A stretch of 64,000 bases of DNA from Streptomyces sp. Y2F8-2 (GTDB lineage Bacteria; Actinomycetota; Actinomycetes; Streptomycetales; Streptomycetaceae): positions 62,001 through 126,000 of the forward strand of contig NZ_BNGS01000001.1 of the NCBI RefSeq assembly GCF_014905555.1, written 5' to 3'. Position numbers and translations under genes: made by a program. The notes beneath the pieces were generated by a model that was not told the origin of the DNA, did no database searches, and worked only from the letters and a program-made list of their open reading frames with translations. Numbering within the stretch: position 1 is the stretch's first letter; each line of letters begins with the position of its first letter. Shown piece by piece: positions 1-8,006 of this stretch.

Positions 1-752
1 ACGATGCCGGCGACGAGGCAGATCCAGCCCCACAGCGGCCAGCCGTTGACGCGTCCCTGCACCAGCGGCAGCACGATCGCCACCAAGCCCGCGGCCAGGA
101 CCAGGCTGCCGAGGACGTCCGGGCGTCCGGCCGACCGCTCCTTCGTCGCGGGGACGAGCACGAGTCCGGCCGCGAAGGTGACGGCGGCGACGGGGACGTT
201 CACCAGGAACACCGACCGCCAGCCCCAGCCGAACAGATCGGCGTCCGTGAGCAGCCCGCCCAGCAGCAGTCCGATCGCGGAGGCGAACCCGGCGACGGCC
301 CCGTACATCCCGAAGGCGGCGCCCCGCTCCCGGCCCTGGAACAGCGTCCGGAACGAGCCGAGGACCTGCGGCAGCAGCACCGCGGCCATGACGCCCTGCA
401 CGGCCCGGGCAGCGATCAGCTGACCCGGTGACTGGGCGATCCCGCACCCCAGGCTGGCCAGCCCGAAGCCGGCGGTGCCGAGGAGGAAGAGGCGACGGCG
501 GCCGAACCGGTCACCGAGGTGCCCGGAGATGATCAGTGCGGCCGCGAAGCCCAGCAGGTAGGCGGAGACCAGCCACTGCAGGGCGTTCTGCGCGGCGTGC
601 AGATCACGGCCGATGGACGGGATGGCGACGTTCACGATGGTCCCGTCGAGCAGGTCCATCAGGGCCGCCACCATCATCACGGCGGCAGCGGCCCAGCGGC
701 GCGGATACGACTCCGCCACCGGTGCTGAGGTGGCGGCGAGGGTTGAGCTCAT
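1..752 (-). CDS. MFS drug-efflux transporter (DHA2/EmrB-like), 3' end outside window
   Basis: About 250 N-terminal residues of an inner-membrane proton-driven exporter are visible; the gene runs off the left edge. Translated from the complement, it starts with ATG at 752 behind GGAG. Seen: a short cytoplasmic N-terminus, then hydrophobic segments; MDLLDGTIVNVAIPSI in TM1, which is typical of 14-TM EmrB/QacA transporters; motif A as GHLGDRFGRRR after TM2; and a glycine-rich motif C (GFASAIGLLLGG) in TM5. It is divergent from a MarR gene with palindromes between them, the usual arrangement for a regulator and its efflux target. Inference: expression is induced by a small phenolic or drug-like ligand of the MarR protein. 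The substrate cannot be read from the sequence. Confidence 0.88.
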   Translation of the reverse strand, partial: MSSTLAATSAPVAESYPRRWAAAAVMMVAALMDLLDGTIVNVAIPSIGRDLHAAQNALQWLVSAYLLGFAAALIISGHLGDRFGRRRLFLLGTAGFGLASLGCGIAQSPGQLIAARAVQGVMAAVLLPQVLGSFRTLFQGRERGAAFGMYGAVAGFASAIGLLLGGLLTDADLFGWGWRSVFLVNVPVAAVTFAAGLVLVPATKERSAGRPDVLGSLVLAAGLVAIVLPLVQGRVNGWPLWGWICLVAGI

Positions 753-795
753 GGTGACTCCCGGCGACAACGGCCGTTGGCACGGCCCGGATTTA

Positions 796-874
796 TTTCG
801 TTCGACCTAACGAAAGACTTGCATCGAGAGGGCGCGGGGCGCAAGTCCTTAGTTCGTCCGAACGAAATACTTGC
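796..874. promoter_or_regulatory. Two palindromic MarR-type operators in the divergent promoter
   Basis: Site 1 (796-815) is TTTCGTT-n6-AACGAAA. Site 2 (841-874) is a 34-bp imperfect palindrome with outer arms GCAAGT/ACTTGC and a core GTTCG-tc-CGAAC. Both sites carry the direct repeat AACGAAA(G/T)ACTTGC (809-822 and 861-874). A plausible -10 (TAGCCT, 875-880) lies only 6 nt before the marR ATG, so the marR transcript may be leaderless and site 2 would cover its promoter. Site 1 faces the MFS gene. The assignment to the adjacent MarR protein is inferred from position and symmetry. Confidence 0.65.
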
Positions 875-886
875 TAGCCTGATCCC

Positions 887-1405
887 ATGAACAGCGCTGA
901 GACGGATGGCACGACCGGGAGCCGGGGCCCGGCAGCGGTCGCGGTGGACGACGAGCGGCGGGCCAGGGCGCTGGAGCAGCTCATGGCCGTGGGGCGGCAG
1001 CACAGCGCTGTCACGGTGATGTTCCATTCGGCGATCGCCGCGAAGCAGGGGCTGAACGCCACGGAGGAGAAGACCCTGGACTTCCTCGAGCGGCGCGGCC
1101 CGCTCACCGCGAAGGACCTCGCCGAGCTGACCGGTCTGGCTCCCGCGTCCGTCACGGGGCTCGTCGACCGTCTGGAGTCCAAGGGGTTCGTGCGCAGGGT
1201 CAAGCACCCGACGGACAAGCGGCGTGTGCTCGTGGAGCTGAACCAGCGAAAGCTCGGCGAGTTCGCCGTGTTCTTCGAGGAGTGGGCGCGGGACATCGTC
1301 GATGCGTGCGAGGAGTTCAGCGCACAGGAACTGGAGACCGTGGTCCGGTTCTTGGCGGTGATGTCCGAGCGGCAGAGCAAGTTCGTGGCCCGCCTGTCCG
1401 AATAG
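887..1405 (+). CDS. MarR-family transcriptional regulator
   Basis: 172 residues, a usual length for MarR dimers. Seen: helices around residues 25-55, then the winged helix-turn-helix. The recognition helix region is LTGLAPASVTGLVDRLESKG and the wing contains HPTDKRRVLVEL with the conserved D-x-R. The first 20 residues look disordered. The ATG lies just downstream of a strong palindrome and a possible -10 with little room for a Shine-Dalgarno, which suggests a leaderless message. Its likely job is to repress itself and the divergent exporter. Confidence 0.9.
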   Translation: MNSAETDGTTGSRGPAAVAVDDERRARALEQLMAVGRQHSAVTVMFHSAIAAKQGLNATEEKTLDFLERRGPLTAKDLAELTGLAPASVTGLVDRLESKGFVRRVKHPTDKRRVLVELNQRKLGEFAVFFEEWARDIVDACEEFSAQELETVVRFLAVMSERQSKFVARLSE

Positions 1406-1424
1406 GACGCACGGACCCTCGCCA

Positions 1425-1592
1425 TCGGCTCCCGACCCCTGGCACTCGCTGCCGGCCCCTGGCACCCGACTGCCGGCCCCTGCCCGGCTCCCGACCCCTG
1501 GTACCCGGCTTCCGGGTCCTGGCTTCCGGGTCCTGGCACCCGGCTTCCAGCCCCTGGCTTCCGCGTCCTGGCTTCCGACTCCTTGGACTCCC
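1425..1592. repeat. Degenerate tandem repeat (about 18-21 bp units) after marR
   Basis: The stretch is built from imperfect copies of a unit like GGCTCCCGACCCCTGGCAC. Words such as GACCCCTGG, GGCCCCTGG, GGGTCCTGG and AGCCCCTGG recur every 15-21 bp, about nine times, between the marR stop and the SDR stop. It contains no credible gene on either strand. The units are too diverged for a clean hairpin terminator. Confidence 0.7.
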
Positions 1593-1596
1593 GGCC

Positions 1597-2511
1597 TCAG
1601 CCGGCCCCGGCCCCGTACACCGCCCCCGGCGTCTCGGCCTCCGCCAGGAGTTTCAACGCCGCCTCCCCCGCCTCGGCGGGGGTCCACCGCGCACCCTTGT
1701 CCGCTGTCGGGCCCCGCCTCCAGCCCTCCATGACGCTGATCCTGCCGCCCTCCGCCTCGAAGACCCGGCCGGTGACGCCGGCGCTCACGGTGGACCCCAG
1801 CCAGACCACCAGGGGCGAGACGTTCTCCGGGGCCATGGCGTCGAAGCCGGCGGCGGGTGCCGCCATCGTCCCGGCGAACGTCCGCTCGGTCATCCGGGTG
1901 CGCGCGGCGGGCGCGATGGCGTTGACCTGCACTCCGTAGCGTCCGAGTTCCGCCGCCGCGACCAGCGTCAGGGCCACGATCCCGGCCTTGGCCGCGCTGT
2001 AGTTCCCCTGCCCCACCGAGCCCAGCAGTCCGGCGCCGCTACTGGTGTTGACGACCCGGGCGCAGGGGGCGCGCCCCGCCTTGGCCTCGGCACGCCAGTG
2101 CGCCGCCGCGTGTTTCAGCGGCAGGAAGTGTCCCTTGAGGTGGACGCGCACGACCGCGTCCCATTCGTCCTCGTCGAGATTGACCAGCATCCGGTCGCGC
2201 AGGAAGCCGGCGTTGTTGACGAGGGTGTCCAGCCGCCCGTACGTGTCCAGGGCGGCCGCCACCAGGGACGCGGCACCGGCACTGGTCGCGATGTCACCGC
2301 CGTGCGCGACCGCTTCGCCACCGGCCGCACGGATCTCCTCGACGACCTGCCCGGCCGGACTCTCGGCGCCGGGTGTGCCGTCGAGGCCGACTCCGAGGTC
2401 GTTGACGACGACCCTCGCTCCCTCGGCGGCGAACGCGAGGGCGTGGGCGCGTCCGAGACCGCGGCCCGCGCCGGTGACGATCACCACCCGGCCGTCGGCG
2501 ACACCGGTCAC
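1597..2511 (-). CDS. Short-chain dehydrogenase/reductase, Rv3548c-like
   Basis: 304 residues, GTG start overlapping the stop of the upstream SDR (GTGA). Seen: NAD(P)-binding TGAGRGLG at residues 13-20, NNAG at 99-102, catalytic Ser near 157 and YSAAK with Tyr171/Lys175. A longer loop after the first strand (NDLGVGLDGTPGAES) is typical of the 17-beta-HSD type 4/hydroxyacyl-CoA dehydrogenase-like SDRs. Length and sequence recall Mycobacterium Rv3548c, a member of the KstR2 regulon. Inference: it oxidises or reduces a hydroxyl or keto group on a CoA-bound steroid-ring intermediate. The exact step is not established from sequence. Confidence 0.82.
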   Translation of the reverse strand: MTGVADGRVVIVTGAGRGLGRAHALAFAAEGARVVVNDLGVGLDGTPGAESPAGQVVEEIRAAGGEAVAHGGDIATSAGAASLVAAALDTYGRLDTLVNNAGFLRDRMLVNLDEDEWDAVVRVHLKGHFLPLKHAAAHWRAEAKAGRAPCARVVNTSSGAGLLGSVGQGNYSAAKAGIVALTLVAAAELGRYGVQVNAIAPAARTRMTERTFAGTMAAPAAGFDAMAPENVSPLVVWLGSTVSAGVTGRVFEAEGGRISVMEGWRRGPTADKGARWTPAEAGEAALKLLAEAETPGAVYGAGAG

Positions 2512-3293
2512 GGCATGCCTCCTGTTCCTGTTTCCGAAGCGCCCTCGCCGTCCTTGTTGACGGTCGCCGCGTCAAGGAACGCCGGGCGTTCCCCTCCCCC
2601 GTGGACGAGGAGGCTCGCTCCGGTGATGTACGCGGCGGCGTCCGAAGCGAGGAAGACGGCGGCCTCGCCGATGTCGGACGGCTCGGCGAGACGTCCGAGC
2701 GGGACGGTGCGGGAGACGGCCGCGACGCCGTCCACGTCGCCGTAGTGGAGAGAGGACTTTTCCGTCCGGACCATCCCGACGACCAGCGTGTTGACCCGCA
2801 CCTCGGGCGCCCATTCCACGGCCATGGAGCGGGCGAGGCTCTCCAGTCCGGCCTTGGCCGCCCCGTAGGCGGCGCTGCCCGGTGAGGGGCGGCCGCCGCT
2901 CACACTGCCGATCATCACGATCACTCCCCGGGCGCGCCGGAGGTGCTCGTAGGCGGCGAGGGAGACGGTCAGGGGTGCGAGGAGGTTGAGTTCGACGACT
3001 CGGGCGTGCCGTTCGGGCCCGGCGTCGGCGAGGAGCCGGTAGGAGGTGCCGCCCGCGTTGTTGACGAGCACGTCGATTCGGGGCAGGGGCGGTGCGGCGA
3101 AGACGTCGCGTACGGCGTCCGGGTCGCGCACGTCGAGCGGGACGAACTCGGTGCCGGGCAGGGCGGCTTCGGGCGGCCGGCGGGCGCAGACGACGACCCG
3201 GGCACCCGCCGCGACGAACGCCCGGGCGATGCCGGCGCCCACGCCGCGGGTGCCGCCGGTGACGACGGCCGTACGGCCCCGCAGGTTTTCCAC
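2508..3293 (-). CDS. Short-chain dehydrogenase/reductase, Rv3549c-like
   Basis: A cytoplasmic oxidoreductase of 261 residues from the chosen GTG at 3293, which has GGGAGAG 4-5 nt upstream. A longer reading from GTG at 3338 would run into the operator palindrome and adds an unconserved leader. Seen: TGGTRGVG (12-19), NNAG (78-81), Ser130, and YGAAK with Tyr143/Lys147, a complete classical SDR set. The C-terminal 20 residues (after FLDAATV) are polar and probably disordered. It is first in a two-SDR minus-strand operon, translationally coupled to the next gene and divergent from echA20. It corresponds in position and type to Rv3549c of the mycobacterial HIP cluster; the substrate is inferred. 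Confidence 0.8.
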   Translation of the reverse strand: MENLRGRTAVVTGGTRGVGAGIARAFVAAGARVVVCARRPPEAALPGTEFVPLDVRDPDAVRDVFAAPPLPRIDVLVNNAGGTSYRLLADAGPERHARVVELNLLAPLTVSLAAYEHLRRARGVIVMIGSVSGGRPSPGSAAYGAAKAGLESLARSMAVEWAPEVRVNTLVVGMVRTEKSSLHYGDVDGVAAVSRTVPLGRLAEPSDIGEAAVFLASDAAAYITGASLLVHGGGERPAFLDAATVNKDGEGASETGTGGMP

Positions 3294-3338
3294 AGGCTCT
3301 CCCACCGGCTCGCGGCGACTGCTAGCTTCGAATCGCAC

Positions 3339-3356
3339 CTAACAAACGTTTGGTGG
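3339..3356. promoter_or_regulatory. KstR2-like operator, left copy
   Basis: CTAACAAACGTTTGGTGG lies between the divergent SDR pair and echA20 and ends just before the echA20 ribosome site. The core CAAACGTTTG (3343-3352) is a perfect palindrome. It fits AnCAA(A/G)nn(C/T)TTGnT, close to the AnCAAGnnCTTGnT motif reported for mycobacterial KstR2, and it matches the only other copy, at 9489-9508. Binding by the TetR protein encoded at 8007-8651 is inferred. Confidence 0.72.
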
Positions 3357-3369
3357 AAAGGTAGCTGAT

Positions 3370-4119
3370 GTGCCCATGGGTGTCTCCACCTCGTGCCCGG
3401 AAAAAGGGGTCACCGTCGTCACGGTCGACTTCCCGCCGGTGAACGCGTTGCCGGTGGCCGGCTGGTTCGCCCTGGCCGACTCCGTGCGGTCGGCGGGCCG
3501 CGATCGGGAGGTCCGCTGTGTCGTGCTGGCCGCGCCGGGGCGCGGTTTCAACGCGGGTGTGGACATCAAGGAGATACAGGCCGAGGGCAGCGGCGCGCTG
3601 ATCGGGGCCAACCGGGGGTGCTACGAGGCGTTCGCGGCGGTGTACGAGTGCGAGGTGCCGGTCGTCGCCGCGGTGCAGGGGTTCTGCCTGGGCGGCGGGA
3701 TAGGGCTCGTCGGCAACGCGGACGCGATCGTGGCGAGCGAGGACGCCGTCTTCGGGCTGCCCGAGCTGGACCGGGGCGCCCTGGGTGCGGCCACGCATCT
3801 GGCGCGGCTCGTCCCACCGCATCTGATGCGTGCCCTGTACTACACCGCGCGCACCGTGACGGCGGGCGAGCTGCACGCGCACGGCTCGGTGTGGCGGGTC
3901 GTGCCGCGGGACGGGCTCAGGGCTGCGGCGCTGGAGCTGGCCGGTGAGATCGCCGCCAAGGACGGTGAGCTGCTCCGGCTGGCCAAGGCCGCGCTCAACG
4001 GCATCGACCCGGTCGACGTGCGCCGTAGCTACCGCTTCGAGCAGGGCTTCACGTTCGAGGCGAACCTCAGCGGGGTGGCCGGCCGGGTCCGGGACACCTT
4101 CGGGAAGGAGGGCGGATAG
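3370..4119 (+). CDS. echA20: Enoyl-CoA hydratase/isomerase family protein, EchA20-like ring hydrolase
   Basis: 249 residues of the crotonase fold. The GTG start has GGAAAGG 8 nt upstream; the in-frame ATG at 3376 is spaced less well. Seen: the first oxyanion-hole segment GFNAGVDIKEIQ (about 60-71) and the second, FCLGGGIGLVGNADAI (about 105-120), then LPELDRGALGA where crotonases carry catalytic acids. In Mycobacterium, EchA20 hydrolytically opens the last five-membered ring of a HIP-derived CoA thioester. The next two genes are ipdA and ipdB, exactly as in that cluster, so the same role is inferred. It is the first gene of the forward operon echA20-ipdA-ipdB-ipdC. Confidence 0.82.
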   Translation: MPMGVSTSCPEKGVTVVTVDFPPVNALPVAGWFALADSVRSAGRDREVRCVVLAAPGRGFNAGVDIKEIQAEGSGALIGANRGCYEAFAAVYECEVPVVAAVQGFCLGGGIGLVGNADAIVASEDAVFGLPELDRGALGAATHLARLVPPHLMRALYYTARTVTAGELHAHGSVWRVVPRDGLRAAALELAGEIAAKDGELLRLAKAALNGIDPVDVRRSYRFEQGFTFEANLSGVAGRVRDTFGKEGG

Positions 4120-5013
4120 GTGGGGGACAAGACGATGACCGCCGCGGAGGTCGTCTCCCGGCTGGAGAGCGGCATGACCCTCGGCATCGGGGGCTGGGGC
4201 TCGCGCCGTAAGCCGATGGCCCTGGTGCGGGCGCTGCTCCGCTCCGGGATCACCGATCTGACGGTCGTCTCCTGCGGCGGTCCGGACGTCGGCATGCTCG
4301 CGGCAGCGGGGCGGATCCGAAGACTTGTCGCCGCGTTCACGACGCTGGACTCGATCCCGCTCGAACCGCACTTCCGGGCGGCCCGGGAGAGCGGTGCGCT
4401 GGAGCTGGCGGAGGTCGACGAGGCGATGTTCCTGTGGGGGCTGCGCGCGGCGGCGAACCGGCTGCCGTTCCTGCCGGTGCGGGCGGGAGTCGGCTCGGAC
4501 GTGCTGCGGGTCAACCCGGGCCTGCGGACGGTGACGTCGCCGTACGGGGACGGGTGGCCCTTCACCGGCGACGGCGGGACGGCCTCGCCGGGCCCGAGCG
4601 AGGAGTTCGTGGCGATGCCCGCGTTGCGGATGGACGCCGCCCTGGTGCACGTCAACCGTGCCGACCGGCTGGGCAACGGCCAGTACCTGGGCCCGGACCC
4701 GTACTTCGACGACCTGTTCTGCGAGGCGGCCGACGCGGCGTACATGTCGTGCGAGCGGATCGTGGACACCGCGGAGCTGACGAAGGAGGCCGCACCGCAG
4801 ACCCTGTTGATCAAGCGGCACACCGTGACGGGGGTGGTCGAGGCTCCGAACGGCGCGCACTTCACGTCCTGCGCACCCGACCACGACCGGGACGAGGCTT
4901 TCCAGAGGCACTATGCGACCACCGAGTGGTCCCGGTTCGCCGGGCGGTTCCTCGCCGGGGACGAACACGCCTACCAGTCGGCCGTCCGGGCCTGGCACGA
5001 GGAGCGGTCATGA
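4120..5013 (+). CDS. ipdA: IpdA-like subunit of the ring-opening hydrolase (CoA-transferase fold)
   Basis: 297 residues. The GTG follows the echA20 stop with no gap and has GGGAAGGAGG just upstream. Seen: GMTLGIGGWGSRRKPMALV near residues 16-34, the CoA-transferase family I opening also found in mycobacterial IpdA; FLPVRAGVGSDV; DPYFDDLFCEAADAAYMS; and VEAPNGAHFTSCAPDHDRDE near the C-terminus. In Mycobacterium, IpdA and IpdB form a heterotetramer that hydrolyses the last steroid ring as a CoA thioester instead of transferring CoA. The start of ipdB overlaps the stop (ATGA), consistent with equimolar synthesis. Similarity to IpdA is high by eye over the full length. Confidence 0.9.
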   Translation: MGDKTMTAAEVVSRLESGMTLGIGGWGSRRKPMALVRALLRSGITDLTVVSCGGPDVGMLAAAGRIRRLVAAFTTLDSIPLEPHFRAARESGALELAEVDEAMFLWGLRAAANRLPFLPVRAGVGSDVLRVNPGLRTVTSPYGDGWPFTGDGGTASPGPSEEFVAMPALRMDAALVHVNRADRLGNGQYLGPDPYFDDLFCEAADAAYMSCERIVDTAELTKEAAPQTLLIKRHTVTGVVEAPNGAHFTSCAPDHDRDEAFQRHYATTEWSRFAGRFLAGDEHAYQSAVRAWHEERS

Positions 5014-5765
5014 GCGGAGTGAGCCGCGCGGAGTACTGCGTGATCGCGTGCGCCGAGGCCTGGCGCGGCGCCGGGGAGATCCTCGCGAGCCCCATGGGCC
5101 CCATCCCCTCGATCGGAGCGCGGCTGGCGCGGCGGACCTTCTCCCCGGACCTGCTGCTCACCGACGGCGAGGCGATGCTGGTGGGCGCCGACGGCACGGT
5201 GGAGGGCTGGTTGCCGTACCGTCAGCATCTGGAGCTGGTGGCCGGCGGTCGGCGGCACGTGATGATGGGCGCGAGCCAGATCGACCGCTTCGGCAACCAG
5301 AACATCTCGCGCATCGGGGACTGGGCAGAACCCCGGCGGCAGTTGCTCGGGGTGCGCGGAGCGCCGGTCAACACCCTCAATCATCCGACCAGTTACTGGA
5401 TACCGCGGCATTCACGGCGGGTGTTCGTCGAGCGGGTCGACATGGTGTGCGGGGTGGGATACGACCGTGCGGCACGGCACCCGGCCACCGCCCGTTTCCA
5501 CCGCATCGCGCGCGTCGTGTCCGACCTCGGTGTCTTCGACTTCGACACCCCGGACCGCTCGATGCGGCTCGCCTCGCTGCATCCGGGGGTGACGGTGGAG
5601 GAGGTGCGGCAGGCGACGGGCTTCGAACCGACGGTCCCCGACGAGGTTCCGTGCACCCGTGAACCTACGCCTGAGGAGCTGCGGTTGATCCGTGAGGTGA
5701 TCGATCCGGAGGGCATACGGGAGCGCGAGGTGCCCGATCGGGTCGGTGAGGGCGGGGGGCGCTGA
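5010..5765 (+). CDS. ipdB: IpdB-like subunit of the ring-opening hydrolase
   Basis: 251 residues from the ATG that overlaps the ipdA stop. It is the beta-like partner in the CoA-transferase fold. Seen: ILASPMGPIPSIGARLAR, LTDGEAMLV, MMGASQIDRFGNQNISRIGD (the segment with G-x-x-Q-I-D and G-N that marks this family), and LNHPTSYWIPRHSRRVFVERVD. The C-terminal tail is charged (EGIREREVPDRVGEG). The pair with ipdA and the following ipdC reproduces the mycobacterial Rv3551-Rv3553 order. Classical CoA-transferases would be the alternative, but no acyl-CoA donor pathway is evident nearby. Confidence 0.9.
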   Translation: MSGVSRAEYCVIACAEAWRGAGEILASPMGPIPSIGARLARRTFSPDLLLTDGEAMLVGADGTVEGWLPYRQHLELVAGGRRHVMMGASQIDRFGNQNISRIGDWAEPRRQLLGVRGAPVNTLNHPTSYWIPRHSRRVFVERVDMVCGVGYDRAARHPATARFHRIARVVSDLGVFDFDTPDRSMRLASLHPGVTVEEVRQATGFEPTVPDEVPCTREPTPEELRLIREVIDPEGIREREVPDRVGEGGGR

Positions 5766-6823
5766 TGGACACCGCGTTCACCCGGCTCGTCGGGGTCCGG
5801 CATCCCGTGGTGCAGACGGGCATGGGCTGGGTGGCCGGGCCCCGTCTGGTCTCCGCCGCGGCCGGCGCGGGTGCGCTCGGGATCCTCGGCTCCGCGACCA
5901 TGACGCTCGACCAGTTGCGGGAGGCGATACGGGAGGTGAGGGCGCGGACGGACGCGCCGTTCGGGGTGAATCTGCGGGCGGACGCCGGGGATGCGGGTGA
6001 CCGAGTGCGGATGCTCGTGGAGGAGGGCGTGCGGGTGGCGTCGTTCGCGCTGGCGCCGTCGGCTGAGCTGATCGCCGGCCTGAAGGCGGCGGGGATCGTC
6101 GTGATTCCGTCCGTGGGAGCGCGGCGGCATGCCGAGAAGGTGGCCTCCTGGGGTGCGGACGCGGTGATCGTGCAGGGCGGCGAGGGCGGCGGTCACACGG
6201 GTGAGGTGGCGACGACCGTGCTGCTGCCGCAGGTGGTGGACGCGGTCGACATCCCGGTGGTGGCGGCTGGCGGCTTCCGCGACGGGCGCGGGCTGGTCGC
6301 GGCGCTGGCGTACGGGGCGGCGGGCATCGCGATGGGCACGCGCTTCCTGCTGACGTCGGACTCGACGGTGCCCGAGGCGGTGAAGGCGCGCTATCTGGCG
6401 GCGTCGGTGCGGGATGTGACGGTGACGACGGCGGTGGACGGACTGCCTCATCGCATGCTGCGCACGTCGTTCGTGGACTCGCTGGAGCGGGCGGGCCGGG
6501 TGCGGGCGCTGCTGCGGGCGGTGCGCGGGGCGTCGGCGTTCCGGAGGCTGTCGGGTCTGACGTGGCCGCGGATGATCCGCGACGGCCTCGTCCTGAAGCA
6601 CGGCAAGGACCTGAGCTGGGGCCAGGTACTGCTGGCGGCGAACACGCCGATGCTGCTCAGGGCCGCGATGGTTCAGGGGCGGACGGATCTCGGGGTGATG
6701 GCGTCCGGGCAGGTCGCCGGGGTGATCGACGACCTGCCGTCGTGTGCGGAGCTGGTGGAGCGGATCATGACGGAGGCGGAGGAGGTGCTCGGGGTCCTGG
6801 AAGGGTTCAGAGCCGTTCGATGA
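5765..6823 (+). CDS. ipdC: IpdC-like FMN-dependent reductase (nitronate monooxygenase family)
   Basis: 352 residues; the ATG overlaps the ipdB stop (TGATG). A TIM-barrel flavoenzyme of the 2-nitropropane dioxygenase family. Seen: PVVQTGMGWVAGPRLVSA at the N-terminus, APFGVNLRAD, ADAVIVQGGEGGGHTGEV (phosphate-binding glycine run and conserved His), VVAAGGFRDGRGLVAALAYG and GIAMGTRFLLTSDS for FMN phosphate binding. In Mycobacterium, IpdC removes hydrogens from or introduces a double bond into a CoA-bound hydrindane; the nitronate activity implied by the family name is unlikely here. Its 3' end overlaps the 3' end of the convergent thiolase gene by 17 bp. Confidence 0.86.
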   Translation: MDTAFTRLVGVRHPVVQTGMGWVAGPRLVSAAAGAGALGILGSATMTLDQLREAIREVRARTDAPFGVNLRADAGDAGDRVRMLVEEGVRVASFALAPSAELIAGLKAAGIVVIPSVGARRHAEKVASWGADAVIVQGGEGGGHTGEVATTVLLPQVVDAVDIPVVAAGGFRDGRGLVAALAYGAAGIAMGTRFLLTSDSTVPEAVKARYLAASVRDVTVTTAVDGLPHRMLRTSFVDSLERAGRVRALLRAVRGASAFRRLSGLTWPRMIRDGLVLKHGKDLSWGQVLLAANTPMLLRAAMVQGRTDLGVMASGQVAGVIDDLPSCAELVERIMTEAEEVLGVLEGFRAVR

Positions 6824-7964
6824 TCGTCACGTTGGCCTGACCGCCGCCCTCGCACATCGTCTGCAGGCCCAGGCGGCCGTCGGTGCGTTCGAGTTCGTTC
6901 AGGAGGGTGGTCATCAGCTTGGCTCCGGTGGCGCCCAGGGGGTGGCCGAGGGCGATGGCGCCGCCGTTGACGTTGACCTTCTCCGGGTCGGCGCCGGTCT
7001 CCTTCATCCAGGCCAGGACGACCGGGGCGAACGCCTCGTTGATCTCGACGAGGTCGATGTCGTCGATCGTGAGCCCGGTCTTCTTCAGGGCGTGCGCGGT
7101 CGCCGGGATCGGGGCCGTCAGCATGCGGATCGGGTCCTCGCCGCGCACCGAGAGGTGGTGGACCCGGGCGCGCGGGGTCAGCCGGTGTTCCCGTACGGCC
7201 CGTTCCGAGGCCAGCAGCAGGGCCGCCGCGCCGTCGGAGACCTGCGAGGAGCAGGCGGCGGTGACGGTGCCGCCCTCCAGGACCGGCTTCAACTCGGCCA
7301 TCTTCTCCAGGGAGGTGTCCCGGCGCGGGCCTTCGTCGACCGTGACGTCCCCGTAGGCGACGGTCTCCTTCTCGAAGCGGCCCCCGTCGATGGCGCGCAC
7401 CGCCCGCTGGTGCGAGCGGAGGGCGTACTCCTCCTGGTCGCGCCGGGTGATGCCCCACTTCGCGGCGATCATCTCGGCGCCGACGAACTGGTTGACGGGT
7501 TGGTCGCCGTAGCGGGCCCGCCAGCCCTCGCTCCCCGCGAAGGGTCCCTCGGTCAGCCCGAGCGGTTCGGCGGCCTGACGGGAGGCGAAGGCGATCGGGA
7601 TCTGCGACATGTTCTGCACGCCGCCCGCGACGACCAGGTCCTGGGTGCCGGACATGACGGCCTGCGCCGCGAAGTGCACGGCCTGCTGGGAGGAGCCGCA
7701 CTGCCGGTCGACGGTCACGCCGGGCACCTCCTGCGGCAGCCCGGCGGCCAGCCAGCAGGTGCGGGCGATGTCCCCGGCCTGCGGTCCGACGGTGTCCAGG
7801 CAGCCGAGGATGACGTCCTCCACGGCCGCCGGGTCCACTCCCGAGCGCTCCATGAGGGCTTTCAGTACGTGCGCGCCCAGGTCGGCCGGATGGACTCCGC
7901 TGAGCCCGCCTCGGCGCCGCCCGACGGGCGTACGGACCGCTTCGACGATGTAGGCCTCGGCCAT
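6807..7964 (-). CDS. fadA6: Acetyl-CoA acetyltransferase (thiolase), FadA6-like
   Basis: 385 residues, standard thiolase length. Catalytic residues are complete: nucleophile Cys89 in VDRQCGSSQQ, His341 in ALGHPLGATGA and the acid/base Cys371 in LQTMCEGGGQAN. It cleaves a 3-ketoacyl-CoA with CoA to give acetyl-CoA. The position beside the KstR2-like regulator corresponds to Rv3556c (FadA6), which acts late in HIP breakdown. It is the last gene of the minus-strand operon SDR-kstR2-fadA6 and lies 42 bp after the regulator stop. Alternative: a general degradative thiolase, but the context argues for a pathway-specific enzyme. Confidence 0.88.
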   Translation of the reverse strand: MAEAYIVEAVRTPVGRRRGGLSGVHPADLGAHVLKALMERSGVDPAAVEDVILGCLDTVGPQAGDIARTCWLAAGLPQEVPGVTVDRQCGSSQQAVHFAAQAVMSGTQDLVVAGGVQNMSQIPIAFASRQAAEPLGLTEGPFAGSEGWRARYGDQPVNQFVGAEMIAAKWGITRRDQEEYALRSHQRAVRAIDGGRFEKETVAYGDVTVDEGPRRDTSLEKMAELKPVLEGGTVTAACSSQVSDGAAALLLASERAVREHRLTPRARVHHLSVRGEDPIRMLTAPIPATAHALKKTGLTIDDIDLVEINEAFAPVVLAWMKETGADPEKVNVNGGAIALGHPLGATGAKLMTTLLNELERTDGRLGLQTMCEGGGQANVTIIERL

Positions 7965-8006
7965 GGTGGACTCCCTCGTACAGGACGACGGTTCGCATAC
8001 GGCTGC

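Noticed and set aside
3293..3338. Upstream GTG at 3338 as start of the second SDR
   Set aside because: It abuts the operator, lacks a ribosome site and adds an unconserved leader; GTG at 3293 has GGGAGAG correctly placed.
4120..5765. ipdA-ipdB as an ordinary 3-oxoacid CoA-transferase
   Set aside because: The pair looks like a family I CoA-transferase, but neighbours (EchA20, IpdC, KstR2-like regulator) and segment wording fit IpdAB; kept only as an alternative.
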